From positions 84,403,942 through 84,467,941 of the forward strand of contig OZ035962.1 of NCBI GenBank assembly GCA_964034945.1: a stretch of 64,000 nt of DNA, given 5' to 3'. Every line of letters starts with the position of its first letter. Positions within the stretch are counted from its first letter, which is position 1. Origin of the DNA: Chrysopilus asiliformis. Its lineage: Eukaryota; Arthropoda; Insecta; Diptera; Rhagionidae. Below, piece by piece: positions 33,638 through 44,030 of this stretch. A program made the position numbers and the translations under genes. The notes under the pieces were generated by a model. That model had not been told where the DNA came from. It ran no database searches and saw only the letters and a list, made by a program, of their open reading frames with translations.

Positions 33638-34320
33638 TATTCACACTTCAGTTGTTTTGCAAATTTTGCATATGCAAATGTCAAGTTAACGACATGTTTT
33701 TCAGGTGTTTTCGAATCATAATTTTTAGCGCATGGTACTATAAAATTGCCTTTGCCTGTTGCCTTTTTTATTGTCTAACGTCTGCACAGCTGAATCACAC
33801 ATTTTCATTATTTTTCCGCAATTTTTAGTTTATGATATTAAATCTTAAATTTATGCACGTGTTCAATACCTGCGGATTATCACATTTGAAGTGGTTAGTT
33901 AACCGGGATTCCTCAGATCCGTGGAAAATTTATCATGTCTGGACGACCAGGAGTTGATGATGATATCTGGTAATTATTTACAGTCGAAACATAAAAATAC
34001 GAGTGGCAATGGCAATTTCTAACTCTTAATTTCTATTCATAGTCATGTTAATTTTATTACTCAACTTTATAACATTTGAGTTCAAGAGGTGACTTGTTAC
34101 TAGCTTTCCAGATGACGAAAATGAAATATTATCGCAATATCTTAGGGCGCCTCCACATTTGAATCATTCGGCGCCCCTTTTTTGTCTTCAATCTCCTGCT
34201 ATTTTGTCTTACATTCGGCTCAAGTAGTTTTTCTCATTTAAAGTTTTCATAAATTATATCCAAAAATGCATGCGTGCATCGCGTTGAACATCTATAATGT
34301 CGTATACATAAACCTGGGCG
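33638..34320. other. Stretch without supported features
   Basis: A GGGCGCCTCCACATTT...GGCGCCCC hairpin-like pair lies near 34145-34182. Otherwise unremarkable. Confidence 0.45.
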
Positions 34321-34435
34321 GCATATAAAATACATATAAAAATTGCCATCGTGTTTTGGTTTTGGTTGTGTCTGAAATTCGAAAAATTCTGTTGCGGGAA
34401 AATTTATTACAGAGACAATAATTTTATGATCTCAG
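34321..34435 (+). promoter_or_regulatory. Candidate core promoter and leader
   Basis: GGCATATAAAATACATATAAA (about 34319-34339) contains two TATA-like boxes. Downstream sequence of roughly 75-100 bases leads to ATG codons at 34426 and 34436, followed at once by a splice donor. An acceptor-like AAATTTATTACAG at 34399-34411 means the small exon could instead be internal. No initiator or downstream element is clear. Confidence 0.25.
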
Positions 34436-34441
34436 ATGAAG
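34426..34441 (+). CDS. Candidate tiny first coding exon
   Basis: Two ATGs (34426 and 34436, in different frames) precede GAAG|GTGAGTATT at 34441/34442, a strong donor. From 34436 the exon would code only Met-Lys and join the 38595 exon in phase 0, continuing as VVSSAFSELEN. From 34426 (MISDE) it would join in phase 1 and read the other open frame of that exon (GVQCFFRVRECG). Very short first coding exons followed by long introns are common in insects. The link to 38595 is inference from phase compatibility. Confidence 0.3.
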
Positions 34442-36629
34442 GTGAGTATTTTGTGATTTTTTGTTCATGTGTCATTTCTGTGATTTATCGATTTAACCCT
34501 CTTACCTATTGGCCCTGGTGACGATATTTATGATGCGGAAAATTCATTTTTTTTCTTACTTACGAGTTATTATTAGTTCACTAGCCCATTTCACACGATA
34601 TCTAAAAGATATGATTTTAAAAAACGATAAAAACTCCTTTTGGATTTTCTGTCATTGATGTCTGCTGAAAATCAATTAAAAAAATGTTGCGTGTCAAACC
34701 GAAATTATTTTTGTTTATGGTCCAATAAAATTTTGGCAATTTTATGATTTTGTGGTGTCACATTCGAAAACTATTAATTTTTGCGATTTATGATTTTGGA
34801 CACGCAATCATTTTTTTTCAATTTTTGTTTGGGAATAAATTTTTAATTTGCATATAATGAAAATTTTTCTGGCATCTACTTTTCAATTTTAGTGTTCATA
34901 CGTAGCTGCTTTTTAGGTTGCGTAGCATTTGAAAATATTGCGACTTTTTCAAAAGCTGCGCAGTTTTCTGGGTTGCAGAGGGCTTCAGGTATTGCAAAAT
35001 GCAGGTAACGCAGTTTTTCGTCATGCTACGCAGTAAAAGAAGTCAAGTCGGATATTAGCATTAGTAGGCGAAAATATATTTTCAAAAACTACTTGAGGAA
35101 TAGTTTTGCACATATCAATTATGCTTTATCGATTTATTAAATAGAAGATGATTTGGTGAGGAGAAAGTAGAATATGAGGTTATGATGAGCGGAGCTGGGA
35201 CTTGTCCTGAGCGGCATATTTTAGGGGTTGATTTCGATTCATGGCAGAAAATGATAGAAAAGTAGAAAAGAAGATCTTCAAATTTTCACTAGAAAGTCTG
35301 GAGTTGGAAATTTCACCAATCCTTGTTACGCCTGTACCCTAAAGTTTAGTCCAAATCGGTCCACTGTAACTGGTAAACTCAGCAAACAGACGATCAGGGA
35401 GACGTTCTTATTACAAACTATGAATAATTTTGCGTCACTTCAGAAAACTCAATCAAAAAGATTTAACTTATGACTTAATGCTTTTAGTAAAATTTGAATG
35501 ACCTTACTTTCACCTTATTTTTTTTTTGGAAACCGAAACCTAATAAAAAAAATTAATATGCCTATCATTGAAAAATCATATAAAATTCCGATAGAATTAT
35601 GTAAAACTATTATCGTTTAAGATGATGGACTACGCACAAAATTGAATTGAATTAAATGAATGTGACTCGTAGCACGGTATAAAGATTTTTTTTATAATTA
35701 AATTAACTTAACGATATTATAAATTAAATATTAACTATTTTGACACATTGGAATCTTTTTATTAACAATATATATCGCCTTGATTCGTCGATATTTCAAA
35801 TCGTTAGTCATAATTTAACTATCTTAATCCGATTAAAATATCCACACAGCAGTCAAATGAATTCTCACTATTTGAATAGAAAAATCATTTTTGTGAGACT
35901 TTACCGATCAATATAATCGTTTGGATAATCATGAATTATAATATGCAACATAGATATGCATGCATGCACAGTTTTATGCTGAAAAAATATCAGTGAAATA
36001 TCTGTGAGGTGAAGTATTTTATACGATTATGGTTGAAAAATCACCCAATGGCCGAGCAACAAGTGATTGCTATCGTTTGTGTGTGGGTGAAAAAACACAC
36101 TAAAAAAATTCAAAAAATATTTTAATGGCACTTAATTCCAGATATATGCCAGTAAGACATAAAATATTCTTCGCTACTTCATCGAGAAAAATGTATAAAT
36201 GTTGGAAAATTGAAGGAGAAAAATTCATCTAGCCATAAAAAAACCTGCCCATATATTTTGAAATTGTGGAGCGCGTAAATATGCAACTCGTTTTATCTTA
36301 TTTGATGTTGAAAATGAAATTTTCGCCTTAACAATGTAAATTACCATTTTATGTGAAATATTACAGACAATAATTAAAAAATGGCAAACGATTTGTTTCA
36401 CTGGGACAATTATTTTTTATTTCAGTTTTTTTTTGCTGACTGTGTGCCATTTTCATTACAAATCTTAAGTGAGAATAATCCCTTGGAAAGAGGATTTCTT
36501 CTCGTGTTTAAAAAAAACTCATATTTGTTTCAGAAAAGTGCCGCAGCAATTAATTAAAAATGGCAACTTAATTGCCGCCTGGTGTCCGTCTCATAATTCT
36601 TATCTGGAATAATTTCAGAGAATTTACTT
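34442..36629. other. Putative intron sequence
   Basis: AT-rich, with no coding signals or recognised elements. It would be part of a 4153-base intron ending at 38594. Confidence 0.3.
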
Positions 36630-36790
36630 GAGCCAAAACAAGGCTCGAAACGTTAGGCTGGAATATTAAACACAACTTTTGTTTTATTTCCTAAAATTGG
36701 ACCGCTAAGCCCGCCAAACTAAGACAAATACTATTATACGGTCGACATATTATCGAAACTTAAAAACGTTTTTTTTAATTTTATATTAAA

Positions 36791-36985
36791 CACGGAGAGA
36801 AATCCAAATAGGAATATACGAGACATTGGACAATGATCCAATGTCGCAATGATTCCCACAAAATTGAAAATTTCCTGATTTTTGTCATGAATACCCCTTT
36901 TTTTTTGAGAGTCATCACCAAAAAATTTTACTGTATCCTTTCTCTTTTTTTTTTGTTGGAATCTGTCCAATTATTTCTCTCCGTG
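36791..36985 (+). mobile_element. MITE family G (CACGGAGAGAAAT ends), copy 1
   Basis: Begins CACGGAGAGAAAT and ends ATTTCTCTCCGTG, a 13 bp terminal inverted repeat. Inner boxes AGGAATAT(A/T)CG(A/G)GACA and CAATGATTCCC are shared with copy 3 at 49888-50072. 195 bp, non-coding. Confidence 0.88.
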
Positions 36986-37383
36986 TAAGCACTTTGTCAT
37001 TAAGGGCTGTCCATAGAAGACCTCACAGTAATTTTAGGCTTTTCGGACCCTCCGTCTCCTCTCTTGTTTAGATTTTTTCGTTATCTCTTGTATGGAGTTT
37101 AAAGCCAAATTCAGACTAACGGTTTTGATTACGATTGCGATTACGATGAGCATAACTCCTTGGTTTATAGAAATAAAGAATTCCTTATTTGTTTTGTTAT
37201 TATTTCGGATCATAAAAATTTCTAGGAAAAGGCGTGGAATTTAATTAAATTTGATTCTTTTATATTTAGGTGACAAAAAAATGAAAAATCGGCCTGGGTT
37301 TCAATAATTGAATATTTCGTATGTAGAAGTATTCAAAAATTATTAAATTTTGGACACGATTCAAACTTTTGCGGAGTTTTGAG

Positions 37384-37395
37384 GGGGGGGGGGGG
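37384..37395 (+). repeat. Poly-G tract
   Basis: About a dozen consecutive G in the centre of the large inverted repeat. Confidence 0.85.
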
Positions 37396-37425
37396 TGTTT
37401 GTGATAGTGTAACAGTATTGTATTA

Positions 37426-37805
37426 AGCCCAATTCAGACTAACGATTGAGATTACTATTGCGATTACGATTACTATTGCGATTACGATTACCATTGCGAT
37501 TACGATTACTATTGCGATTACGATTACTATTGCGATTACGATCATTATTGCGATTACGATTGCGATGACGATTGCGATTACGATTGCGATTACGATTGCG
37601 AATGCGATTACGATTACGATTGAAGCTTCTCGACCAATGAGATCAAATCTTTCAACGATAGGAAAATAAATGCTTTGATCTCATTGGTCAAAGAAGCGCA
37701 ATCGTAATCGCAATCGTAATCGCAATCGTAATCGCAATCGTAATCGCAATCGTAATCGCAATCGTAATCGCAATCGTAATCAAAACCGTTAGTCTGAATT
37801 TGGCT
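37426..37805. mobile_element. Foldback element with GATTAC/GATTGC arrays and TTA target duplication
   Basis: Ends AGCCCAATTCAGACTAACG and (inverted) AGCCAAATTCAGACTAACG are flanked by TTA (37423-37425, 37806-37808). Inside each end is a hexamer-based array: on the left 18 bp units GATTACTATTGCGATTAC turning into 12 bp GATTGCGATTAC units (37449-37622), on the right about seven 12 bp units in the opposite orientation (37698-37782). The tip is a second inverted repeat, GACCAATGAGATCAAA / TTTGATCTCATTGGTC. The three-base duplication is PIF/Harbinger-like. Confidence 0.85.
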
Positions 37806-37922
37806 TTAAACTCCATACAAGAGATAACGAAAAAATCTAAACAAGAGAGGAGACGGAGGGTCCGAAAAGCCTAAAATTACTGTGAGGTCTTCTATGGACA
37901 GCCCTTAATGACAAAGTGCTTA

Positions 37923-38116
37923 CACGGAGAGAAATAATTGGACAGATTCCAACAAAAAAAAAGAGAAAGGATACAGTAAAATTTTTTGGTGATGACTCTC
38001 AAAAAAAAAGGGGTATTCATGACAAAAATCAGGAAATTTTCAATTTTGTGGGAATCATTGCGACATTGGATCATTGTCCAATGTCTCGTATATTCCTATT
38101 TGGATTTCTCTCCGTG
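37923..38116 (-). mobile_element. MITE family G, copy 2 (inverted)
   Basis: Reverse complement of copy 1 with one or two differences in the poly-T and poly-A tracts. It lies in the right arm of the large inverted repeat and so arose with it rather than by an independent insertion. Confidence 0.88.
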
Positions 38117-38181
38117 TTTAATATAAAATTAAAAAAAACGTTTTTAAGTTTCGATAATATGTCGACCGTATAATAGTATTT

Positions 38182-38515
38182 GTCTTAGTTTGGCGGGCTT
38201 AGCGGTCCAATTTTAGGAAATAAAACAAAAGTTGTGTTTAATATTCCAGCCTAACGTTTCGAGCCTTGTTTTGGCTCATCTTCAGAGGCGTTAAAAGATC
38301 ATTTAAATGCACTCACTATGTTATAACTATTAATATTTAGCCGTTTTTTTTTACGGCTAAATATTAATAGTTATAACATAGTGAGTGCATTTAAATGATC
38401 TTTTAACGCCTCTGAAGATGAGCCAAAACAAGGCTCGAAACGTTAGGCTGGAATATTAAACACAACTTTTGTTTTATTTCCTAAAATTGGACCGCTAAGC
38501 CCGCCAAACTAAGAC
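38182..38515. repeat. Perfect-looking palindrome with 162 bp arms
   Basis: The arms 38182-38343 and 38354-38515 are reverse complements around a 10-base T-rich spacer. The outer 96 bases (GTCTTAGTTTGGCGGGC... to ...GGCTC) are the same segment that forms the end of the large inverted repeat, so that segment is present three times between 36630 and 38515. The inner part (ATCTTCAGAGGCGTTAAAAG ... ATTTAGCCG) is unique to this palindrome. Confidence 0.92.
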
Positions 38516-38594
38516 GTTTTTAAGTTTCGTTAACCTTTTTTAAAATATTGTATATATCACAAAATATCTAATTAATTTTTTTTTGATTTTTTAG

Positions 38595-38715
38595 GTGGTG
38601 TCCAGTGCTTTTTCAGAGTTAGAGAATGTGGTTCTAACGTCACATTGTTCAGACAGATCCATTCGCATAGATCAAGACGGAAACGTGTCAACAGTTCACG
38701 AACGTCACCTCATAG
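38595..38715 (+). CDS. Candidate internal coding exon, product not recognised
   Basis: The exon is bounded by a pyrimidine-rich acceptor (TTTTTTTTTGATTTTTTAG) and the donor CATAG|GTGAGT. Of three frames, two are open. The frame starting at 38595 reads VVSSAFSELENVVLTSHCSD, then SIRIDQDGNVSTVHERHLI, hydrophilic and serine/histidine-rich, and looks the more protein-like. The frame offset by two reads GVQCFFRVRECGSNV and an arginine-rich tail. The third has a stop. The exon has less A/T bias than its flanks. No domain or family is recognised; it would be a small internal exon of a long-intron gene. The splice signals make this the strongest host-gene signal in the window. Confidence 0.45.
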
Positions 38716-38872
38716 GTGAGTTATAATTTTGAAAATTTTTTTTAGATCCACGTATTTTACATATAAACTTTTATGCGTTTCTAAAAAAAATATTGTTTTC
38801 CCAAAAATGCTGTCAGACAGATTACAGTTTCATAAAAATGCCTTTTTGACTGTTAGTCCTTAGCAGTCAATA

Positions 38873-39052
38873 GGAGCCTCCACACGTTCAATGTTACTTG
38901 ACAAGTATTATTGATGAAAAATCTTCGTCAAGTAACATTGATGGAAATTGCTCCCACACGTAACATTGAAGAGCATCCAAACGATCAATGTTACTTGAAA
39001 CATGAGTCATTCAAGTAAAATTGTCAAGTAACATTGAACGTGTGGAGGCTCC
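38873..39052. mobile_element. 180 bp MITE with GGAGCCTCCACACG ends and TA target duplication
   Basis: Both ends read GGAGCCTCCACACGTTCAAT inward, perfect over about 32 bases, with TA on either side (38871-38872, 39053-39054). Internal AAGTAACATTGA motifs repeat the end sequence in both orientations. It lies about 160 bases downstream of the candidate exon's donor. Tc1/mariner-type by its duplication. Confidence 0.9.
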
Positions 39053-39054
39053 TA

Positions 39055-40946
39055 ATGTTTTTTTGTCCTTTTTCGAAATTCAGGCCCGTTTGAGCGTTCT
39101 ATTTTTGATAAATTAAGTTGTGTTTAGCATATTTAAGCCCAAAAAATTCTGAGACATTAATATCATAAGTTGGACATAAGTTGCTAAGTTTAATTGATGC
39201 AAAATGACTATTTTCATTCTAGTTTCAAGAATAAATCCAAATATATTGTCCGAACCAATCGCAATCACGCCTAACATTTCTTCGATAACAAGCAAATAGA
39301 AATTTTCTTGAGAGTTAATTTTCTTGAGAGTTAATCAAATAATCATCGAAATAATGACAAATTTAAATATCATCTCTGTTAACTAGCATGTATCTATGAC
39401 CATCATACCGCACTTGTTAACTAATTTATCTGCCAGATACCGTCATTCGACACATTATGAAATATCGAAAGGCTATAACAATGTTGGTACACAGAAACCT
39501 TATTAATTTAAAACTTTTGGTTCTGAACTCCGCCGCTCCTCACCTCTCTCCAATTCCACACAAAAGCCATATATTCGGGAAACGCATTTTATGTGAAGTA
39601 TTTTGTATTTTTTGGGGAAAAAAATCTTGGTCTTCGTTGGCGTTTTGGACAGTTAACAAAGCCTAACACAAATAAAATCATACGGAAACCTTTTTTTTAT
39701 TATTATTTTGGTTGCCGAAAAGACCCTTAAAGACAGAACACAGATAGAACCTCATCAATTTCTTATGATTTCCAACTAACTGAATATCAAACGAACCGAA
39801 AATGAGGCGCGTTAGCACAACTTTACACATTAAAGTGTCCACTTGACTCCCTTCCTGGATCTTCACTGCATGGATGGTTTAAGAATAGTTAAGACTCCTC
39901 CAGAGTATGCTTTACAGGGGCGCATCTTTTTCGAACTGAAACTCCACTGATCAACCATCAAACTCGACTTAAAACCCTAAACGAAATAGAATAGTTTGAT
40001 GGTAGACAAACTTCTACCCATAGTTTAGTCACTCATCTCTGTCGATGTCGATGTTGATGGGATGCCAAGAATATCACCAAAAACTGACCATCAGCATTCA
40101 AATGCATCAAAACGTCGAAGAGTTAGGACAGGAATAGATATAGAGTCCGACGTTTCTTTAACGTTTTATACGACATCGCCATCGGGATTGTAACTACAGA
40201 ATCCGAGGAAAAGTCAAGTGAAAAGATTATGATAACAAGAAAGACAAATACCATCATAAAAAAAATTCTCTTATTTAGTCTTGAAATTCTTTCTCTAAGA
40301 TGGTTGAACTTACTTACACCTTCGACTAAGTTGACGTCTATAATGCTTTAAGCAACAATGTCTATGCGGCTTTCAAATGAGTGGAATTTCAGATTGTTTT
40401 TTTTTCATCCTATTTGAATTTCCCAGTCGAGTTGTTCAAAATGTTTAGATTTCGTTGGGTTTCTTGAAGTTTTACGACTCTTTAATTACTTGCACCGAAA
40501 TCCACGCAATTGAATCTACATTTTTTGTAGTATTTAAACTGGGTTTCACTTCTAAGGCAAGAAGTTCAATTCTATTTACGCTATGGTTGTTAACTGGAGA
40601 ATTTGCATAAATTAGTGATTTCTAGGCGCAAGATATAATATTCGGTTTCAAAATTCCAAAAAAAACTGAAAAATTTCTTTTTTTTGGTAAAAATTTTACA
40701 GGCAATTGTAAAATATCACTTAAATTTTGGTAATTTTAGTGGTCTCTCTAAAAATCAAAACTTTCTTGCTAAGATCTGTTGCAAAGATTGAAATATTATG
40801 AACTCAAACGTTTCAAAGCATTCTTTAGTAATGGCTATTTACAGTGAAAAGCCCGAAAATTTAAAACCTACACACGTATTTTCTGTATAGCTCTCAATTT
40901 CTACATTTTCCTACGAAAATTTAAGCCTGCGACGCATTTTCGTCAT
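39055..40946. other. Stretch without supported features
   Basis: Frames at 39113, 39457 and 39678 are unsupported. A 'TTTTCTTGAGAGTTAA' is tandemly doubled near 39302-39333. Confidence 0.45.
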
Positions 40947-41209
40947 AAATTTTCAGTTTAAATTGCACTTTCGTCCAAAAAAGTCATCTGCGCCACGTTT
41001 TTTTAAGCTTTTTATCAAAAATATGACTCAAACCACCAATGATGCATTTTCTTAAAGTTTTCGCTCAAAATCACTAGTGAGCATATTTTGAGCGAAAACT
41101 TTAAGAAAATGCAACATTGGTGGTTTTAGTCATTTTTTTGACAAAAAGCTTATGAAAATGCGGCCAAGTTGACTTTTTTGGGCAAAAGTGCGATTTAAAC
41201 TGAAAATTT
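40947..41209. repeat. 263 bp imperfect palindrome
   Basis: The left arm (AAATTTTCAGTTTAAATTGC ... CATTTTCTTAAAGTTTTCGC) is mirrored on the right (GCGAAAACTTTAAGAAAATG ... GATTTAAACTGAAAATTT) around CACTAGTGAG. CCACCAATGATGCATT pairs with AATGCAACATTGGTGG. It carries TGCGCCAC and TGCGGCC motifs of the recurring GCGCC type. Probably a foldback MITE. Confidence 0.85.
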
Positions 41210-41304
41210 CATTTTCTTGTGGTTTTCGCCCAAATATGTTTATTAGGGGCGCATTTTTTTGAAGTTTTCGAAACATGTCTTGCTTTGCTGTTTTTGTACG
41301 TGTC
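41130..41304 (-). CDS. Candidate terminal exon of a small minus-strand gene
   Basis: An acceptor-like TTTTTGAACATTGTAG ends at 41305. From there the frame G|ACA CGT... is open to a stop at 41130 (about 58 codons; starts TRTKTAKQDMFRKLQKN). Its phase fits the donor at 41671/41672, which would make a product of about 94 residues. The 3' half overlaps the right arm of the 40947-41209 palindrome, so that part would be element-derived. Weak. Confidence 0.2.
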
Positions 41305-41671
41305 CTACAATGTTCAAAAATAAAGAAAATCCTGCATGGACCAAAATTCAAAGTACTACTCATGGCCTAGTAATGATTATCTACGGTCCTGGTTCCAAGA
41401 TAGGAATAAATAGTTCTTGAATGAAAAAATCTCCGTCAGTATTTTACAATTTTTGTACCCTAGTAAATCTGTACGAAATTCCAAGAATTAATTTAATTTA
41501 GCACCCGCACTAAACAAAAAGAACACCCAACAAACATAAATTTCCTTCACGAACTGGCTGCTCATTCCCACAACTGTTGCAAGTGTAATTTTAAACGAAT
41601 TCCGGATTATGCAGAAGAATCGAATCCCTTTTTTGCATTTCTTCAAGGACTAAAAAAAAACTATTCATTAC

Positions 41672-41795
41672 CTGTTTCCAAATTTCTTCACAACTTTCTC
41701 AATGACGCGCTTCGGGGTTTTTCCCAAATCCATTAACGGAACAGGTGTTAAAAATTTATGACTTCCTGACTCGCTTTCCATACTTTCTTAACACC
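41672..41795 (-). CDS. Candidate first coding exon on the minus strand
   Basis: ATG at 41779-41781 in a good context (A at -3, G at +4) opens 36 codons (MESESGSHKFLTPVPL..., ending in the basic amphipathic stretch RVIEKVVKKFGN) and stops at a donor AACAG|GTAATG (41672/41671). An acceptor-like ATGATTTCAG lies just upstream at 41796, so a 5' leader exon is possible. Unspliced, the frame meets TAA at once, so splicing is needed. The nearest phase-compatible acceptor is at 41305. No family recognised. It could be chance in purine-rich DNA. Confidence 0.3.
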
Positions 41796-43345
41796 CTGAA
41801 ATCATAAAGATATTTTTCCTACCCAAAAACGAACGAAATTGGAAATTGAATTGCTTCTTGAATTATGCAGTTCCGTGTTTTTCTTTTTTTTACCTACTAG
41901 ACAAAATAAAAGTCAACCTACAGAGTTTGTGTGGCCAAACACTATTTAATTCTTTCAAAAGTAAGTCTTGTGCCCTTTTTGTAGGTCTGGTCATAAAAAA
42001 ACCTACGCGAAAAGATAAAATTGGTCAAAAGATTAGCAAATAAAATGCTAATTCGATGAGATTTGCATCAGAATGCGTATCATTTCATAATTTAAATTCT
42101 TCTATAAATAAAACAAAACCACCAAATCGCATTTTTATTCACTTCGGTTTTACAAAACTGAATTCCATCCCGGAATTTTGACATAGGAACCGACAAGGTG
42201 TTTTTTTTTGCTTAGCCTGAATCTAAACATGGCCCAAAATGTTTAACGCCCACTAATTAAACTTTTTTTTGGCAATAAAATTTCCCAATTTCGATAGGGT
42301 ACGAGGAAAGAGGTTCGATTTCGATTATTATCTTCGCTGTAGGTTTTTTTTTTTAATTGTTTTCGACCAAATATTTCGATTTTGTAGAGTCGAATTTGTT
42401 TTTGTTATCCCTTACCAAATAGTTATTAGTGTTAGATCAATTCCGAATGAGATCAAACGACGGCACTTATGCCCCTAATAACATTCAAATTTGGTCGATC
42501 GATAACTCTATTAAAGTTGTTTTTAATTGGTCCAGGACATTTTTGGTTTGTTTTCGGTCGGGTAGACGTTGGAGATATATCTCGTGACTTTCTGATTTGT
42601 AAATTGCCCAACACGATCATCGCATCATCAACTCTGGTGGCCAAAATTTATGGCAATTTTATGTCTAATTTTCATTAATTTGACTACAAGGATGGTGATG
42701 GTATTAATTTGGTCTGATAAAGTAGGGTGATGCTAAAGTTTCCAGATTTTAAGCAATTTTAAAAAGCGAAAACTTTAAATTCCAGAAAATGTCGGTCGGT
42801 CTATCAATGTTTCCGAATGTATAGACCGACCATATCGATTTATATATTCGGAAAAAATCTTTAAAGTGAGCTTTTTAGTAGAAATCTTGTAGTTTTGTAT
42901 TCCCCTTTCCCTCATCCTCTTTCCTGCTATCTCTGAAACCTCTTAAAAAAATGTTGGTCCAGCTTTTACATTTATACATGATATTTGGTCAAAGAAATTT
43001 TTGGCAAGCTCAAAGCTACTACAACCCTTGCTTAAACCCCCCTCCCCAGCTATCTCACCAACCACTAAAGCGATTTGAATTTAATTTTTCACTATACAAC
43101 AAGTAAGCTGGATTTAATATTTTCCCTCACTAAAGTTTATCCCACCTGCTTTGTAAAGCCCCTCTCCTGATGTCTTCTGAATCATTGAGCGAATTTTAGT
43201 ACGCTCTAATCGTTTAAACATGTCAGAAAAAACCGTGCAGCATTCAACGTTTTTTTTTGCTCCCGGGCTAACTTTTGAACCAGGGCTGCTGAAGGAAAAT
43301 TTTCGGATACGAGTGTGTAGGATATTCATTTTCGAATTCTATGTT
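41796..43345. other. Stretch without supported genes; one hairpin
   Basis: A GGTCGGTCTAT...ATAGACCGACC hairpin lies at about 42793-42825. Frames at 42269-42678 show no motif. Otherwise unremarkable. Confidence 0.45.
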
Positions 43346-43349
43346 ATTT

Positions 43350-44030
43350 AAAAAATATGAGAAAAGCTACAATTGCCAGAGGGAAATCGTCAACAACTCT
43401 ATATGAAGGCAGACGAAATTTTTATGAAAAAAAAATCCATTTGTATGGGAGAGAGTTGGAAGGATTGGTCCGATTGGATTTTGATGTATAGAACGGTTAT
43501 GTGAAATAATATTTTAAACATATTTCGTCTCAATAAATTTTTCGATACTATGCACGGTTTTTGAGAAATAAAAAAAAAGTATTCAATTTTTATAGGGAAG
43601 AGGAAAGGAGTGGTGAAATTGGATTTTGATGTGCAGATAAGTGATGTAGAGTCATATTCTAAACACATTTTACTTTCATACATTTTGCAATACGAATCAC
43701 CATTTTCGAGAAAATCGTTAAAAACGGGATCGATTGTATGGGGAGAGGGTAAGGAATGGTCCAATTTTGCTGTTCAAGAACTTAGCCTTGTCATTAGAAC
43801 CACAATTATAAAAAATTTCAAGTCTCTAGCTCAAAACTTTTGAAAGTGTGGTGTTCACGGACGTATAGACGGACAGACAGGCAGACCGACGGACATGCGG
43901 AAATAAAAATCTCTTGTCATTCCTAACACCCTGTTGTAGTTCATTTTTGTGTCCGACGATTGGTTCGATGCATTACAAACGGTATACTAAAGCTAATATA
44001 CTCCTATATTATGTATCATATAGAGTATAA
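43350..44030 (+). repeat. Dispersed repeat family A, copy 5 (near full length)
   Basis: Order: GAAAAGCTACAATTGCCAG, AATCGTCAACAACTC, 'ATTTGTATGGGAGAG', three modules of 'GGATTTTGATGT...TTCGAGAAA', 'TTCAAGTCTCTAGCTCAAA', a short (GGACAGAC) tract, 'TTGTCATTCCTAACACCCTG', then 'GTATACTAAAGCTAATATAC' and a closing ATAGAGTATAAAA. The 61845-62350 copy has the same order. The 121-codon minus frame at 43399-43764 is a by-product. Confidence 0.85.

Larger units (their letters stand above)
36630..38277. repeat. Large inverted repeat with arms of about 518 bp
   Basis: The left arm (36630-37147) starts GAGCCAAAACAAGGCTCG and runs through TTAGGCTGG, CCGCTAAGCCCGCC, a whole MITE (36791-36985) and a 'GGGCTGTCC' relic to ACTAACGGTTTTGATTACG. 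The right arm (about 37760-38277) is its near-perfect reverse complement. The arms code the same 78-residue frame on opposite strands (36734-36970 and 37916-38173), which is a repeat by-product. The central 610 bases hold unique sequence and the GATTAC/GATTGC element. Confidence 0.92.

Noticed and set aside
36734..38173. The same 78-residue frame on opposite strands
   Set aside because: It comes from the inverted arms of the palindrome and spans a MITE; no coding evidence.
43399..43764. 121-codon minus-strand frame
   Set aside because: It lies wholly inside a family A repeat, and similar frames appear in the 61.8 kb copy; it is a property of the repeat.
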